A stretch of 64,000 nucleotides of DNA from Candidatus Poribacteria bacterium (GTDB lineage: Bacteria > Poribacteria > WGA-4E > GCA-2687025). The translations under genes and the position numbers were made by a program. The DNA lies in assembly GCA_018644665.1 (NCBI GenBank), contig JABGQA010000058.1, positions 297,893 to 361,892 of the forward strand, given 5' to 3'. The notes beneath the pieces were generated by a model. It did not search any database and had not been told where the DNA came from. It saw nothing but the letters and a program-made list of their open reading frames with translations. Each line of letters opens with the position of its first letter. Within the stretch, counting starts at the first letter, position 1. This document shows positions 28,228 to 37,707 of this stretch, piece by piece.

Positions 28228-29216
28228 CCGCCGCACTACAGATCGCTCGCCTGACGATATGGGAAGCGTTGCGCCGCAGGACGCTCCTCGCGGGGGTATG
28301 CCTGTCCGTGCTGTGTTTGGGCGGCATGGTGACCTTTGTGACCATCGCGGAGCGCGCGAGCGCTCGTGAAGGTCGCGCCGTAGCGACCTCCGCGGAGAAC
28401 GCCGACACGGACGCCGAGCGCGTGGACGCGGGGGAGGGTGCCGCCGAGGTCGCTGACCCGGACGAGCCTGAAGACCCCAACGCCGAGCGACGCCGCGAGC
28501 AACGGCGACATCGGCGCGAGGGCCTGGGCCGCACCGCAGCGACGCAGGCGATGCGCGCGGTGGGGCTCTGGATAGCGCGCACGTTCACGGCGATCATGGC
28601 GATCCTGCTCGCGGCCACCGCGATTGCGCCGGATCGCGAGTCCGGCACGCTCCACACCATCGTCACGAAGCCCATCCGGCGCCGAACCGTGCTGCTAGGC
28701 AGGTGGCTCGGCCTGAACGCGCTGTTGCTCGCACACCTGGCAGCCTTCGGGGTCGTGCTGACCGGGGTAATGGTCGCGCGTGGTGACGCCGACGCGTGGC
28801 GCATCCTGGTCGCCTGCCTGGCAGCCGTGATGTACTCCTGCCTGTTCACCGCGCTGGGTCTGCTGTTCTCGACCCTGACATCGGCGTGGATCGCCTTCGG
28901 CGGGACCATCTTCCTGTGGGGCGTTGGGCTACAGGAGTACGGCGTCGTACGGGCCATCGCGATGGGGCTGAAACAGATGCAGTTCGAGGCGGCGGCCAAG
29001 GTCGTCGAAGTCGGCTGCGCGGTGTTCGGGTTGATCGTGCCGGTGGGACGCGTTGCGGGATGGGTCGAGCGCGCCGCAGGTGGGATGAACCTGCTCGTCG
29101 TCGCGGGGCCGATCGCGCGGCCGGAGGGCACACTGCTGGGGATGGCGTACGTGGTCGCGTACATCGCCGTCGCTCTGACGCTGGCGAGTGTCGCGCTGGA
29201 GCGTCGCGACCTGTAG
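28224..29216 (+). CDS. ABC-2 type transporter permease
   Basis: The 330-residue membrane protein has an N-terminal helix (LLAGVCLSVLCLGGMVTFVTI). A long charged loop (about residues 45-105, rich in Glu, Asp and Arg) follows, and then about five further helices with DRESGTLHTIVTKPIRRRTVLLGRW, a signature of ABC-2 permeases of the NosY/GldF type. The start ATG overlaps the ATPase stop. Together they make a simple two-component exporter; the large charged loop is unusual and probably cytoplasmic. Confidence 0.88.
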   Translation: MTAALQIARLTIWEALRRRTLLAGVCLSVLCLGGMVTFVTIAERASAREGRAVATSAENADTDAERVDAGEGAAEVADPDEPEDPNAERRREQRRHRREGLGRTAATQAMRAVGLWIARTFTAIMAILLAATAIAPDRESGTLHTIVTKPIRRRTVLLGRWLGLNALLLAHLAAFGVVLTGVMVARGDADAWRILVACLAAVMYSCLFTALGLLFSTLTSAWIAFGGTIFLWGVGLQEYGVVRAIAMGLKQMQFEAAAKVVEVGCAVFGLIVPVGRVAGWVERAAGGMNLLVVAGPIARPEGTLLGMAYVVAYIAVALTLASVALERRDL

Positions 29217-29333
29217 ACGGCGCATCTGAGACAGCTCGGGGCTCTCGTCTCCCTGGGCCAACTGCCCAAGCCGCGCGGCGCAGACGCTGCGGCCAAACGC
29301 GCGACAGACAGCCATCAAGCTGGGACGACCGAA

Positions 29334-29813
29334 GTGGACACCGACCCGCCTTGGATTGACATTCGGCGCCTGGTCGACGTTCCCCAGGTGGCCCCATTCT
29401 TGAGAGCGTGGCTACTGGACGAATGGGAATCCTGGTACGGGCCAGACGGCCCGGGGGACATTGACGCCGCCTACCCGAGCCACATGAGCGGGAACACGTT
29501 CCCCACAGCCCTGGTCGCCGTGGACGAGACGGGTGCCGTCGTCGGAACGATCTGTCTCAGGGAGCAGTCATCATCACACCTAGAGTTCAATCCCTGGGTA
29601 GGAGGGTTGCTCGTCGCGCGCGATCGACGGCGACAGGGAATCGGCTCCGCGCTCGTCAAGGCGGCCGAAGATGAAGCGCGCAGGCTCGGAGTCAGGAAGC
29701 TCTATCTCGAAACGCACGCCGCGGCGTCGGTCGTCGTCCGACGCGGATGGATTGCGGTTGCCCCAGGCGAACCGGCTGACGGCCCAGCCATGGTGTACGC
29801 CCTCGACCTGTAG
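29334..29813 (+). CDS. GNAT family N-acetyltransferase
   Basis: The 159-residue protein has the GNAT core: GAVVGTICL, then WVGGLLVARDRRRQGIGSALVKAAEDEAR with the acetyl-CoA-binding R/QxxGxG/A motif, and YLETHAAASVVVRRGW at the C-terminal strand. The start is a GTG at 29334. It follows the ABC permease by 117 bases and may be a separate transcript. The acceptor is unknown. Confidence 0.85.
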   Translation: MDTDPPWIDIRRLVDVPQVAPFLRAWLLDEWESWYGPDGPGDIDAAYPSHMSGNTFPTALVAVDETGAVVGTICLREQSSSHLEFNPWVGGLLVARDRRRQGIGSALVKAAEDEARRLGVRKLYLETHAAASVVVRRGWIAVAPGEPADGPAMVYALDL

Positions 29814-29898
29814 TTGATCGTCTGCGTCTGACGCGACGTGCTGCTTCATTCCTAATGTCCGCACGTTCTGATTCCTCGATCGGCTGAATGTGGGGGTC

Positions 29899-31392
29899 AT
29901 GCCAGAACTTCGCGTCGCCGTGGGGCAGTTCGCCACGGAGTGCAACGACTTCGGCGGCCTTCCCACCGACGTTGATACGTACGCGCGCCACGAGCTGTTC
30001 TACGGCACCGATGTGCTCCAGCAGACGACAGGAGCGGTCGGCGGCGCGCTGGATGCGATCCGCGCGAGCGGGGCCGAGGTCATCCCGCTCATGTCGGCCG
30101 CGTCGTGCGCTGGCGGGCCTCTGACCGCGGACTGCTACGCGCACATCCGCGATGAGATGCTCTCCCGCCTTGAGGACGCCGGTCGGGTCGATGGCGTGCT
30201 GCTCGCGTTGCACGGCGCGGCGACGGCCGAGGGCGTCGGCGACCCCGAGGACGACCTGCTCCGAGCCGTCCGCGAGCGCGTGGGCCCGCGCACGCCCGTG
30301 GTCGCCACGCTCGATCTCCACGCGCACGTCACCGCTGGCATGGTTCGTCACGCGGACGCCCTTGTCGGCTTCGAGACATACCCGCACCGAGACGCACGGC
30401 CGACAGGGGAGCGCGCGGCGCGCCTGCTTCTCAGCGCCGCGTCGGGCGCGATCCGGCCGACGATGGCTATGGTGAAGACGCCCATAATCACATCCGCGAT
30501 CCACGCATCGACCGACGGCGACGACCCTTTCGCTCGCGTGATGCGGTTCGCTAAGGCGATGGAGACGCGGCCGGCCGTGCTATCGACGAGCCTGTTCCTC
30601 GTGCATCCTGCGCTGGATCAGCCGGGCATGGGCAGCGGCGGCCTGGTCATCACGGACGGCGGCATCGAGTCGGCCAGTTCCCTGGCGGGCGAGATCACCG
30701 CGCGCTACTGGTCGCTCCGAGGGGAACTCGAACCGACGCTGCACACGCCGGAGCAGGCCGTGAAGGACGGACTCGCCATCGACGGCGGCCCGGTGATCCT
30801 CGTCGAGGCCGCCGACTGCTGCGGCGGCGGGGCGGCGGGCGACAGCGTCGCGTCTTTGCGCGCGCTGCTCGATGCAGACCCGGAGTGCCCCGCGCTCGTC
30901 CCGGTGGTCGATCCCGACGTCGCGGGGGCGTGCCATCGCGCCGGAGTCGGCGGCTCCGTGACCGCCGCCCTGGGACACAAGCTGGACCCGCAGTGGGGGA
31001 CGCCGATCAGCGTCACCGGTCGCGTCGAGCGCCTGACTGACGGACGCTTCGAATACGCCGGCGAGCGTGCGGGGATGGCGGGCGACATGGGGCCGTCGGC
31101 CGTTCTGCGGATCGGCGCGATCGACGTGCTAGTGGCGACCCATCCGACGTATGATTGGTTGGACGAGCAGTTCCTGTCCGTAGGTCTCAACCCCTCCGAG
31201 GCGAAGTTCATCGTCGCGAAGAACCCGATGAACTACCGACAGGCGTACGGCGCCGTGGCGCAGCACGCGTTCATCCTCGACACGCCGGGGCCGACGCCGC
31301 CGACCTTCCGGGAGTGGCCGTACACGCGTCAGTCGCGGCCCTGGTATCCTCGCGACGAGGACATGGCTTACCGCGTCACGGTAATCCGCTAG
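29899..31392 (+). CDS. M81 family metallopeptidase (MlrC-like)
   Basis: The 497-residue protein starts MPELRVAVGQFATECNDF, the usual opening of M81/MlrC proteins, and has the zinc-site segments DLHAHVT and GFETYPHRD, then LHGAAT upstream and a C-terminal domain with KNPMNYRQAYG. The family is named after the third enzyme of microcystin breakdown, but most members act on unknown substrates. ATG 29899 fits the family start; a GTG at 29890 is an alternative. It is followed by an MFS transporter gene 45 bases downstream, which suggests linked uptake and hydrolysis. Confidence 0.9.
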   Translation: MPELRVAVGQFATECNDFGGLPTDVDTYARHELFYGTDVLQQTTGAVGGALDAIRASGAEVIPLMSAASCAGGPLTADCYAHIRDEMLSRLEDAGRVDGVLLALHGAATAEGVGDPEDDLLRAVRERVGPRTPVVATLDLHAHVTAGMVRHADALVGFETYPHRDARPTGERAARLLLSAASGAIRPTMAMVKTPIITSAIHASTDGDDPFARVMRFAKAMETRPAVLSTSLFLVHPALDQPGMGSGGLVITDGGIESASSLAGEITARYWSLRGELEPTLHTPEQAVKDGLAIDGGPVILVEAADCCGGGAAGDSVASLRALLDADPECPALVPVVDPDVAGACHRAGVGGSVTAALGHKLDPQWGTPISVTGRVERLTDGRFEYAGERAGMAGDMGPSAVLRIGAIDVLVATHPTYDWLDEQFLSVGLNPSEAKFIVAKNPMNYRQAYGAVAQHAFILDTPGPTPPTFREWPYTRQSRPWYPRDEDMAYRVTVIR

Positions 31393-31437
31393 CCGCCGCA
31401 CTCTTACGGCCGCACGCTTGGGGGATGTCGATCGCCG

Positions 31438-32661
31438 GTGGGAGAAGACACGCACGCGCAGCCATCCACCGGTCCCAAGGCGCGCTGGCGCTTCGCTGAT
31501 GTCTTCGACCTGTCCGTGATGGGGGCCACGCACGGCATTAGCGACGGCTACTCCAGCCTGCTCGTGCCGATCCTCGCGATGGTCGTGCTCGATCTCGGTC
31601 TGACGACGTTTCAGGCGGGGCTGTTGCTGAGCGCGAAGAGCGTCGCGACGGTCCTGTTCCTGTATCCGAATTCCCTCCTCGCCGACCGCACCAATCGCAA
31701 GAAAGAGATCCTGCTCGTCGGCATGACAATCGCCAGCCTGGCGTATGTGGTGATGGGTTGGGCGCCGGGTCTCTACACGGCGATCCTGGTGGCGTTCGTC
31801 GCGGGCGCGGGCAACTCGACATACCACCCCTGCGGGACGGCGCTTACCGCGGAGAGATTCCCGCGTCAGCGCGCCGTGGCCATCTCGGTACACAGTCTGG
31901 CGGGGCATCTCGGGGCGAGCATCATGCCGTTGGCGCAGTCGGCGGTCGTCGCCCTGCTCGGTTGGCGGACGTCGCTGCGGGTGTGTGCGCTGCCTGCGGC
32001 TGTGCTGCTGCCACTTGTGGCGGCGCGAATGGGGCGCGGCTCGAGTTCTCTCCGGGAGCAGCGCGAAGCCCACAGTCCAGAGTCGTTCCGGCAGATAACC
32101 GCGCGGGTGCTCAGCAACCGGAACGTCGTCGTCCTCGCTCTCGTGTATGCGCTGACGGCGTTGGGTACGTCGGGGATGGTCGGCTTCCTCCCGCTGCTCG
32201 GGTCTGAGCGGTTCGGACTGAACCAGGCGGTCATCGGCCTGGCGGTGTCGGCCTATTTCACGGCCGGTGTGTTCGCGAAGCCCGTGATGGGTCTCATGTA
32301 CAACCGTCTCGGCGCGCGGACGGCGTTGTTCGTGCCGCTTGTGTGCGCCGGTGCGCTCGCGGGTGTGATCGGGTGGCTGTCGTGGGGGGCGCTGTTCATC
32401 CCGCTCGCCGCGCTGGTGGGCCTTGTCACGCCGGTGAGCCCCATCATTCTCACGGCCGCCGCGGACGTGAGCGACGAGAAGGCGCTCGCGTCGTCGATCG
32501 GGTTCATCTATACGTGCCATGGCCTCGGGTTCCTGTCGCCGCTCGTCGGGGGAGCGCTCGCGGGGCCGTTCGGTCTTTCCGTGAGCTACACCTTCTTCGC
32601 CGTGGCCATCTGGGCCGGGGCGGCGGCGGCCCTGTTGCTGCGTCCTGCAGCCAACGCCTAG
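31438..32661 (+). CDS. Major facilitator superfamily transporter
   Basis: The 407-residue protein has about twelve hydrophobic helices, the MFS loop motif between helices 2 and 3 as YPNSLLADRTNRKKE, and a mid-protein cytoplasmic loop (SSSLREQREAHSPESF). The start is a GTG at 31438. GNSTYHPCGTALTAERFP resembles the fosmidomycin-resistance-like (Fsr) MFS subgroup. It lies 45 bases behind the M81 gene on the same strand. It could import the peptidase's substrate or export a product. Confidence 0.88.
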   Translation: MGEDTHAQPSTGPKARWRFADVFDLSVMGATHGISDGYSSLLVPILAMVVLDLGLTTFQAGLLLSAKSVATVLFLYPNSLLADRTNRKKEILLVGMTIASLAYVVMGWAPGLYTAILVAFVAGAGNSTYHPCGTALTAERFPRQRAVAISVHSLAGHLGASIMPLAQSAVVALLGWRTSLRVCALPAAVLLPLVAARMGRGSSSLREQREAHSPESFRQITARVLSNRNVVVLALVYALTALGTSGMVGFLPLLGSERFGLNQAVIGLAVSAYFTAGVFAKPVMGLMYNRLGARTALFVPLVCAGALAGVIGWLSWGALFIPLAALVGLVTPVSPIILTAAADVSDEKALASSIGFIYTCHGLGFLSPLVGGALAGPFGLSVSYTFFAVAIWAGAAAALLLRPAANA

Positions 32662-32768
32662 CCTGGCGGCGACCGTCCCGTGGCCTTGATACCTGCTCGC
32701 CTGAGAAAAGGCTAAGGTCCGAGCCCCTCATCCGTCCTGTCCTACGAATCGATCATCCGGGGTTGCCA

Positions 32769-33980
32769 ATGCGGGACGCGGAACGAACAGCGTTCGAGAC
32801 CGAGCTGCTGTCGCACGTCGGCCTGATCCGACACATAGGCCAGAGCCGACTGGACGAGCGGGGCGTGCTCGACGACTTCACGCAGGAAGTTCTAACGAGC
32901 GCCTGTGCGTACCGCGAGCGCCATGGCGACCCCGACACGCTGAGCAGGTGGCTGGCGACCGTTGCGCGGAACATGGCCACGGACTGGAACAGGAAGCAGC
33001 GGCCGACGCCGGTAGCGACGCTCCCAGAGATGACGACGGCGTACACACCGGCGCGCGCGGCGGAGGCCTCGGAGCGATGGACGGCGTTGTTCGACGCGCT
33101 GGACGCGCTCGATCCCACGGACCGCGACATCGTGTACGGGCGCTACTTCCAGGACGAGAGCTATCGGGCGCTGGGCAAGCGACACGGCTTGTCCGCGGAG
33201 GCTGTCGGCTTCCGGCTACACCGGTCACGCGGTCGCCTGCGAAGCAGACTAGAGGGCGTCCTCGCCGGGGCGGGACTGGCGTGGGGCATCCGCGCGCGCG
33301 GCGCGGCCTATGGAGCCATGGCTATGAAGATGGGACACGGCTCGGCATCGGCAATCGCATTCGCGGTCGCGTGCCTGGTCGCGCTTGCGGTGGGCGTGGT
33401 CGTGATGGTCATGAACAACACGGGCGCCGCTGCTGAGACGCAACCGGCGACCACGCCGAGCGCGCAGCGATCCGCGTCGCCTGCCCGGGCCTCCGGCCGA
33501 GTGGGGGAGCCCGTTGCCGAAGGGCGCAACCCAACGGGTTCACAGGCCGCCGAGGAGGACAGGTCGTCCAGAGAGACCGCCAGCGCGGGGGCGGCGCCCG
33601 CGCGCGTCGTGCAGCCTGATACGCCTGCTCCCGAGGCCACGCCACGGGCGCAGGCCGAAGCCGCGCTTGACGGCTTCGTCGGCGCCCTACAGCAGTACGA
33701 CCCCCTCGTCGAGCCGGACGCCCTTGTCGACCGATCGAGTGGTCAGGCCCGGCAGGTATTCGAGCAGCTACGCGACTGGTTCCTTTCCGACGAACGCCCC
33801 GCCAGCTATGACGCAGAGCTGGCGGAATTGCGTGGTGTGGAACTCGTCGGACAGACGTTCGGTGACGGGGAGATGCGCGCGTCGATCGTCAACCCAGAGA
33901 CGACGAATCCCGAGAACCCGCCGTCCGAGATGATTCTGCGACATGACGGGCAGAGGTGGCTCGTCGTCCAACTGCGATAG
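32769..33980 (+). CDS. ECF-type sigma factor with C-terminal membrane anchor and extracytoplasmic domain
   Basis: The 403-residue protein carries sigma region 2 (about residues 8-80: LDDFTQEVLTSACAYR, WLATVARNMATDWNRK) and region 4 (about 105-165: LDPTDRDIVYGRYFQDESYRALGKRHGLSAEAV in helix-turn-helix order). A single membrane helix follows (about 193-216, AIAFAVACLVALAVGVVVMVM). A low-complexity Pro/Ala/Ser linker leads to a domain of about 110 residues (ALDGFVGALQQYDPLV to the end) with a beta-rich tail. I infer a sigma factor held at the membrane whose outer domain senses a signal; release would need proteolysis. Start ATG 32769 follows a weak GGGG site. Confidence 0.8.
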   Translation: MRDAERTAFETELLSHVGLIRHIGQSRLDERGVLDDFTQEVLTSACAYRERHGDPDTLSRWLATVARNMATDWNRKQRPTPVATLPEMTTAYTPARAAEASERWTALFDALDALDPTDRDIVYGRYFQDESYRALGKRHGLSAEAVGFRLHRSRGRLRSRLEGVLAGAGLAWGIRARGAAYGAMAMKMGHGSASAIAFAVACLVALAVGVVVMVMNNTGAAAETQPATTPSAQRSASPARASGRVGEPVAEGRNPTGSQAAEEDRSSRETASAGAAPARVVQPDTPAPEATPRAQAEAALDGFVGALQQYDPLVEPDALVDRSSGQARQVFEQLRDWFLSDERPASYDAELAELRGVELVGQTFGDGEMRASIVNPETTNPENPPSEMILRHDGQRWLVVQLR

Positions 33981-34032
33981 CCTTGCCGTGCGCCCACGGG
34001 CGCCGCCGTCCTGCGCCTGGGGCGCCGACCGG

Positions 34033-34770
34033 CTAGATGTGCCTCTCGGCCCTGACCGCCCGGACATCCATCTCGAATTCGATGCCCACGATAGGCGGCC
34101 GGGCGTCGAACAGGTGTAGACCGTGGCTCCGCGCGGCTCCCATTCCGCCGAGGACCGCGTCGGCGAGGCCGTTCGGCGTGTGGGCCGTGTAGACGTTCGT
34201 CCGGTTCACGTGTGCCCATCCCACACCCAGCGCCTCCAGCCGCGCGGACATGACGCGCATCACGTACGCAGCCTTGTCGCGCATGGCTTCGGCGCTCGTA
34301 TCGCCCTCTCGGTGGATGCCCGTCGCTTCGTCGTACTCGCCGCTTCCCGCGACCACGAACGTCGGACCTGCGGCATCTGGCGCGGGTCTCACGTACGAGA
34401 AGGCGTAGAGGCACTGGACACCCGGAGGATTCGCCACGGGTGCCACGTTGCTTCGAGCGACCGGGTTGCGCCCGTCGACGCAGACGTCCCAGGCATCCAG
34501 TAGGCTGCGGTATTCGCCGTTGAACTCGTCGAAGCCGCCGAACGTGTACGGCTCCGGGCAGCGAAGCTGTACCGCGCAGAGCGCCCGCCGCTCGTGACCC
34601 TCGGCACGCAGATGCGCGTCCACGATAGCGAAGCCATCGCGCCAGGGGACGCCCGTCTGTAGCGTGACGTGGACGACCTCATGCCCGCCGTCGGCCACGA
34701 CACCGCCCGAATACGCCGGAATGCCCTCGATGAAACGGTAATGACCTGGGGCGTTGCTTAGCACGCGCAT
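34033..34770 (-). CDS. RidA/YjgF-like protein (2-aminomuconate-deaminase-like)
   Basis: The 245-residue protein has two RidA-like halves. The first ends in VQLRCPEPYTFGGFDEFN; the second has YVMRVMSARLEALGVGWAHVNRTNVYTAH and finishes PPIVGIEFEMDVRAVRAERH, which resembles the RidA C-terminal strand. RidA-type enzymes hydrolyse reactive enamines and imines; double-domain forms include aminomuconate deaminases. It is convergent with the sigma-factor gene and divergent from the sigma-BtrH fusion. The assignment rests on pattern only. Confidence 0.55.
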   Translation of the reverse strand: MRVLSNAPGHYRFIEGIPAYSGGVVADGGHEVVHVTLQTGVPWRDGFAIVDAHLRAEGHERRALCAVQLRCPEPYTFGGFDEFNGEYRSLLDAWDVCVDGRNPVARSNVAPVANPPGVQCLYAFSYVRPAPDAAGPTFVVAGSGEYDEATGIHREGDTSAEAMRDKAAYVMRVMSARLEALGVGWAHVNRTNVYTAHTPNGLADAVLGGMGAARSHGLHLFDARPPIVGIEFEMDVRAVRAERHI

Positions 34771-34977
34771 CGGCGACTTCTCCCTCGTGCGAGCCGGACG
34801 GCGACCTCTGCGCGGAGGGTATTCGCGCGCGTTCCCAAGGGCAACGGCGGCACAGTCCCGGCGCGCGACGGGGATGACATCCGTGGCACCCGGGCCTATT
34901 AATCATGTGAGCACGGCGGAGGCCAAGGGGTCAGTGAAGCGTACGAGGGAGGGTACGCACTCACCGGGGACCGCGCG

Positions 34978-36693
34978 ATGAATCCCGACTTTGGCGCTCT
35001 CGTGCTGGCGCACGTCGACACCATACGCAGGATCGGTTGGTCACGCCTACGGCGACGGGACGAACTGGACGACTTTACGCAGGATGTCATCACCCGCCTG
35101 TACGCCAACCGCGAGCGCCTGCGTGACCGCGAACGGTTCCCGCAGTGGGCCGCCGCCATCGCGCGGAACACGTCCTCGAAGTGGAACCACAAGGGCGTTC
35201 CTCTGCCCGTTGGCGACCCGCCAGACCGTCCCGTGGGCGACCCGGACTCGCACGAGCGACTCGAGGGCGCCGAGAGGGCGCGCGCAGTGCTGGCGGCCCT
35301 CGGCAGCCTGGAAGAGCGGGACCGGGCCATCCTCGTCGCGCATTACATGGACGACACCACGTACGCGGAGTTGGAGCGGGAGTACGGACTCTCGAGGTCG
35401 GCCGTGGCGATGCGGCTCCAACGCGCGCGCCAGCGTTTGCGCGGACGACTGCGACACGCCGTGGTCGGCCTGACGACGTTGCTCGCACCTCGACGCGAGC
35501 GCGCGTTCGGGGCGCCTCCGATGCACAGTTCCACGCTTACGCGGGTCATCTTCGTCGGCGTCGGGGCGGCGTGCATCGCGGGCACGTCGCTGACAGCGCC
35601 CGGAAGCAGCACGGAACCCAACGACGCCACGCGCGAAGCACGAGTCGACCTGGCACTCGGGAGGCCGGGCGGGAAGGACAGCCGCATGAGTTCGTCGCAG
35701 GATCGTCTGTCGCTCGCGAGAATCAGGCGAGAGAATGGCTCCGTCGTCATCGACGGAGTCCCGTCGCTGTCCTTCATGCAGACGTTCTGCACGTACGTCG
35801 GCGCGCTGGAAGCGGCCATGGCCGTCACGGCGCATCCGTACGGCTACACGGACCTGATGGGCGTCTCCGGCCTCGCTTTCCGCCTGCGCTGGTACGACGC
35901 CCCCGAGCAGAAGTGGTGTCCCTCCTCCGCCGTTGGCGAGGGCGCCGCGGAGGCTGCGGCCATCGCAAAGGCGACCGGCTGGCAGTCCCGAGCCATCCTG
36001 TTCGAGGACTGGGAGAATCCGAACGTTGGCCGGTACGCGGACCAAATCACGGCCGCGGTGGATGCCGGCCTGCCGGTGGTGACCTATGACGATGGGCTCA
36101 ACTGCGCCACCATCTACGGCTACGAGAACGGGGGCGACAAACTCCACATCCGCACCTACTTCGACAAGGCGGCGCCTGTCGCGCGGGATATAAGCAAGGT
36201 CGGTCCCATGCTGGAGTTCCTCGAGGACTACACGGAGCCGATGCGCCCCCGCGAGGCTATCGAGGCGTCCCTGCGTATCGCCGTGGATCATTGGGCCGCG
36301 GAGCGCGGCGCCTGGAGCGTCGACCGCTACCTGTACGGTCAGGCGGCGTACGACCGCTGGTTCGCGCATCTGGACAGCATGAGCGAGATGCCGCCGGATG
36401 AGCTTGATGGGTTCCGTGACGTTTCCCTATGGAACTACGGGTCGCTGGTGGATGCGCGGCGTGAAGCAGCGGCGTACCTGCTGAGAGCCGCCGATGGGCT
36501 GACCGGCGAGGCTAGGGCCGCGGTAACGCGCGCCGGGGGGATCTACCGGGCTGAACACGATCTCCTACACGAAGCAGGCAATCTCGAGGGTGATCTCATG
36601 CCCCGACTTCGGGCCGTGTTGGAGCAGGCGGCAGAGATGGAGGCGTCTGCGGTATCTGAGCTCGAACGGGCGGTCGCGCTCCTCGACGGCTGA
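34978..36693 (+). CDS. ECF-type sigma factor fused through a membrane segment to a BtrH-like (C39-fold) domain
   Basis: The 571-residue protein starts with sigma region 2 (about residues 8-75, ELDDFTQDVITRLYANR, FPQWAAAIARNTSSKWNHK) and region 4 (about 95-160, LEERDRAILVAHYMDDTTYAELEREYGLSRSAVAMRL in order). A membrane helix follows (about 188-206, VIFVGVGAACIAGTSLTAP). From about residue 255 a BtrH-like domain occupies the rest: FCTYVGALEAAM, MGVSGLAFRLRWY, Cys314 in WCPSSAVGE, QAAYDRWF and a helical tail. Homologous stand-alone proteins are at 6565 and 7930. I infer membrane-held regulation with an extracytoplasmic sensor or enzyme domain. No anti-sigma gene is adjacent. RBS is weak, and the GC-rich coding style is continuous through the junction. 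Confidence 0.85.
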   Translation: MNPDFGALVLAHVDTIRRIGWSRLRRRDELDDFTQDVITRLYANRERLRDRERFPQWAAAIARNTSSKWNHKGVPLPVGDPPDRPVGDPDSHERLEGAERARAVLAALGSLEERDRAILVAHYMDDTTYAELEREYGLSRSAVAMRLQRARQRLRGRLRHAVVGLTTLLAPRRERAFGAPPMHSSTLTRVIFVGVGAACIAGTSLTAPGSSTEPNDATREARVDLALGRPGGKDSRMSSSQDRLSLARIRRENGSVVIDGVPSLSFMQTFCTYVGALEAAMAVTAHPYGYTDLMGVSGLAFRLRWYDAPEQKWCPSSAVGEGAAEAAAIAKATGWQSRAILFEDWENPNVGRYADQITAAVDAGLPVVTYDDGLNCATIYGYENGGDKLHIRTYFDKAAPVARDISKVGPMLEFLEDYTEPMRPREAIEASLRIAVDHWAAERGAWSVDRYLYGQAAYDRWFAHLDSMSEMPPDELDGFRDVSLWNYGSLVDARREAAAYLLRAADGLTGEARAAVTRAGGIYRAEHDLLHEAGNLEGDLMPRLRAVLEQAAEMEASAVSELERAVALLDG

Positions 36694-36741
36694 GTGCGGC
36701 ACTCGCGACAAATGCACCCTTGGGCCGACCCCGTGCAGGCG

Positions 36742-37470
36742 TCAGAGCCAGAGGAAGACGCACAGGCCGACCACTAGAGTTATCGGGGCGATGACGGTCC
36801 GCGTGAGGGAGTAGGCGACCGCCAGGGCAACCGTCGTCGTCACGGGGAACCCGGCGGAGTCGAACGCGAAGAGCGCAACGACAAGGAACGCGTAGCCATG
36901 CCAGGCCCTGGCCGGCCAGCGATCCAGTCCCGTCGGCTTGTCCAGGCCGATGAAGAGGACGACCTGCAGCACGGCCATCGCGACGACGGTGGCTACGGCC
37001 AGCGCGCTGATCCAACCAGGCGCTCCCTTGGCCGCGTCCAACAGGGACGAGATGCCGGACGCGAACTCCCGCCCGATCCCACCTACGCGCGGACGATGCC
37101 ATAGGGCAACTTCGCCAGAGTGGAGCAGAGACAGGGGCCAGGCCGCCGCCAGAATGACGGCGAACGTCCATGCCGGTAGGCGCCGGAAGGCCTCGCGCCA
37201 CGGGAGTTGGTAGACGTTCACCGCGAACAGGATGGCCACGATCCACACGACACTCCAGGATCCAGCCAGAAGCAGGATTGCCTCCGGGTGCGCCAACGGG
37301 TCTGCCTCGCCCGCCCAACCCGCGGAGGTAGCCACCCACACGCACCCGAGCATCCGAACGACAACGAGGGACGCGACCAGGACGGCGAAGGCGGGGCGGG
37401 CCAACGCGGTGATGGGCGGCTGCGCGGGAGGCCGGGGCCAAAGCCGAATGGAGTCAAACTCTCGTCGCAT
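36742..37470 (-). CDS. Hypothetical polytopic membrane protein (short paralogue)
   Basis: I recognise no family. The 242-residue protein begins MRREFDSI and has about six hydrophobic helices, with conserved WTFAVILAAAWPLSLLHSGEVALW and, at the end, SLTRTVIAPITLVVGLCVFLWL. It is clearly paralogous to the neighbour at 37708 (same start, same C-terminus). The ATG at 37470 is chosen by that match; an in-frame start at 37521 adds an unlikely tail. Both genes run the same way and were probably duplicated with about 200 bases of upstream DNA. Confidence 0.7.
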   Translation of the reverse strand: MRREFDSIRLWPRPPAQPPITALARPAFAVLVASLVVVRMLGCVWVATSAGWAGEADPLAHPEAILLLAGSWSVVWIVAILFAVNVYQLPWREAFRRLPAWTFAVILAAAWPLSLLHSGEVALWHRPRVGGIGREFASGISSLLDAAKGAPGWISALAVATVVAMAVLQVVLFIGLDKPTGLDRWPARAWHGYAFLVVALFAFDSAGFPVTTTVALAVAYSLTRTVIAPITLVVGLCVFLWL

Positions 37471-37610
37471 GCCGCGTCGGTTCCTCTCTTCCCAGCGCAG
37501 TCGCGCGTGTGCCGCACCCAAGGCGCCACCACGCCAGTCGCGCGCCCTGGGCGGCCGTTGCGTGTCCTACGGGCAGTATAACCTGGGCCCCGCCACTCAG
37601 GTGTTAGGCT

Positions 37611-37636
37611 TCTACACGAATGCCACGTTGCACGGC
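37611..37636 (-). repeat. Conserved upstream block, copy 1
   Basis: A 24-base block about 145 bases upstream of the membrane-protein start at 37470 matches the one at 38738 with about 6 differences (core TGCAACGTGGCATTCGTGTAG on one strand versus TGCAAGGTGACATTTGTGCAG). It may be a shared promoter or operator, or simply preserved by recent duplication. Confidence 0.45.
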
Positions 37637-37707
37637 GCAGGTCTGTCGGCCCGTCGGTCGTCACGACGGTGAGACGCGACGCACGATCAGGCGCGCAGGG
37701 GTGAGGA

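Noticed and set aside
37611..37636. Sigma-54 promoter for the membrane-protein genes
   Set aside because: It contains GTGGCA but lacks GC at the required 10-base spacing in both copies.
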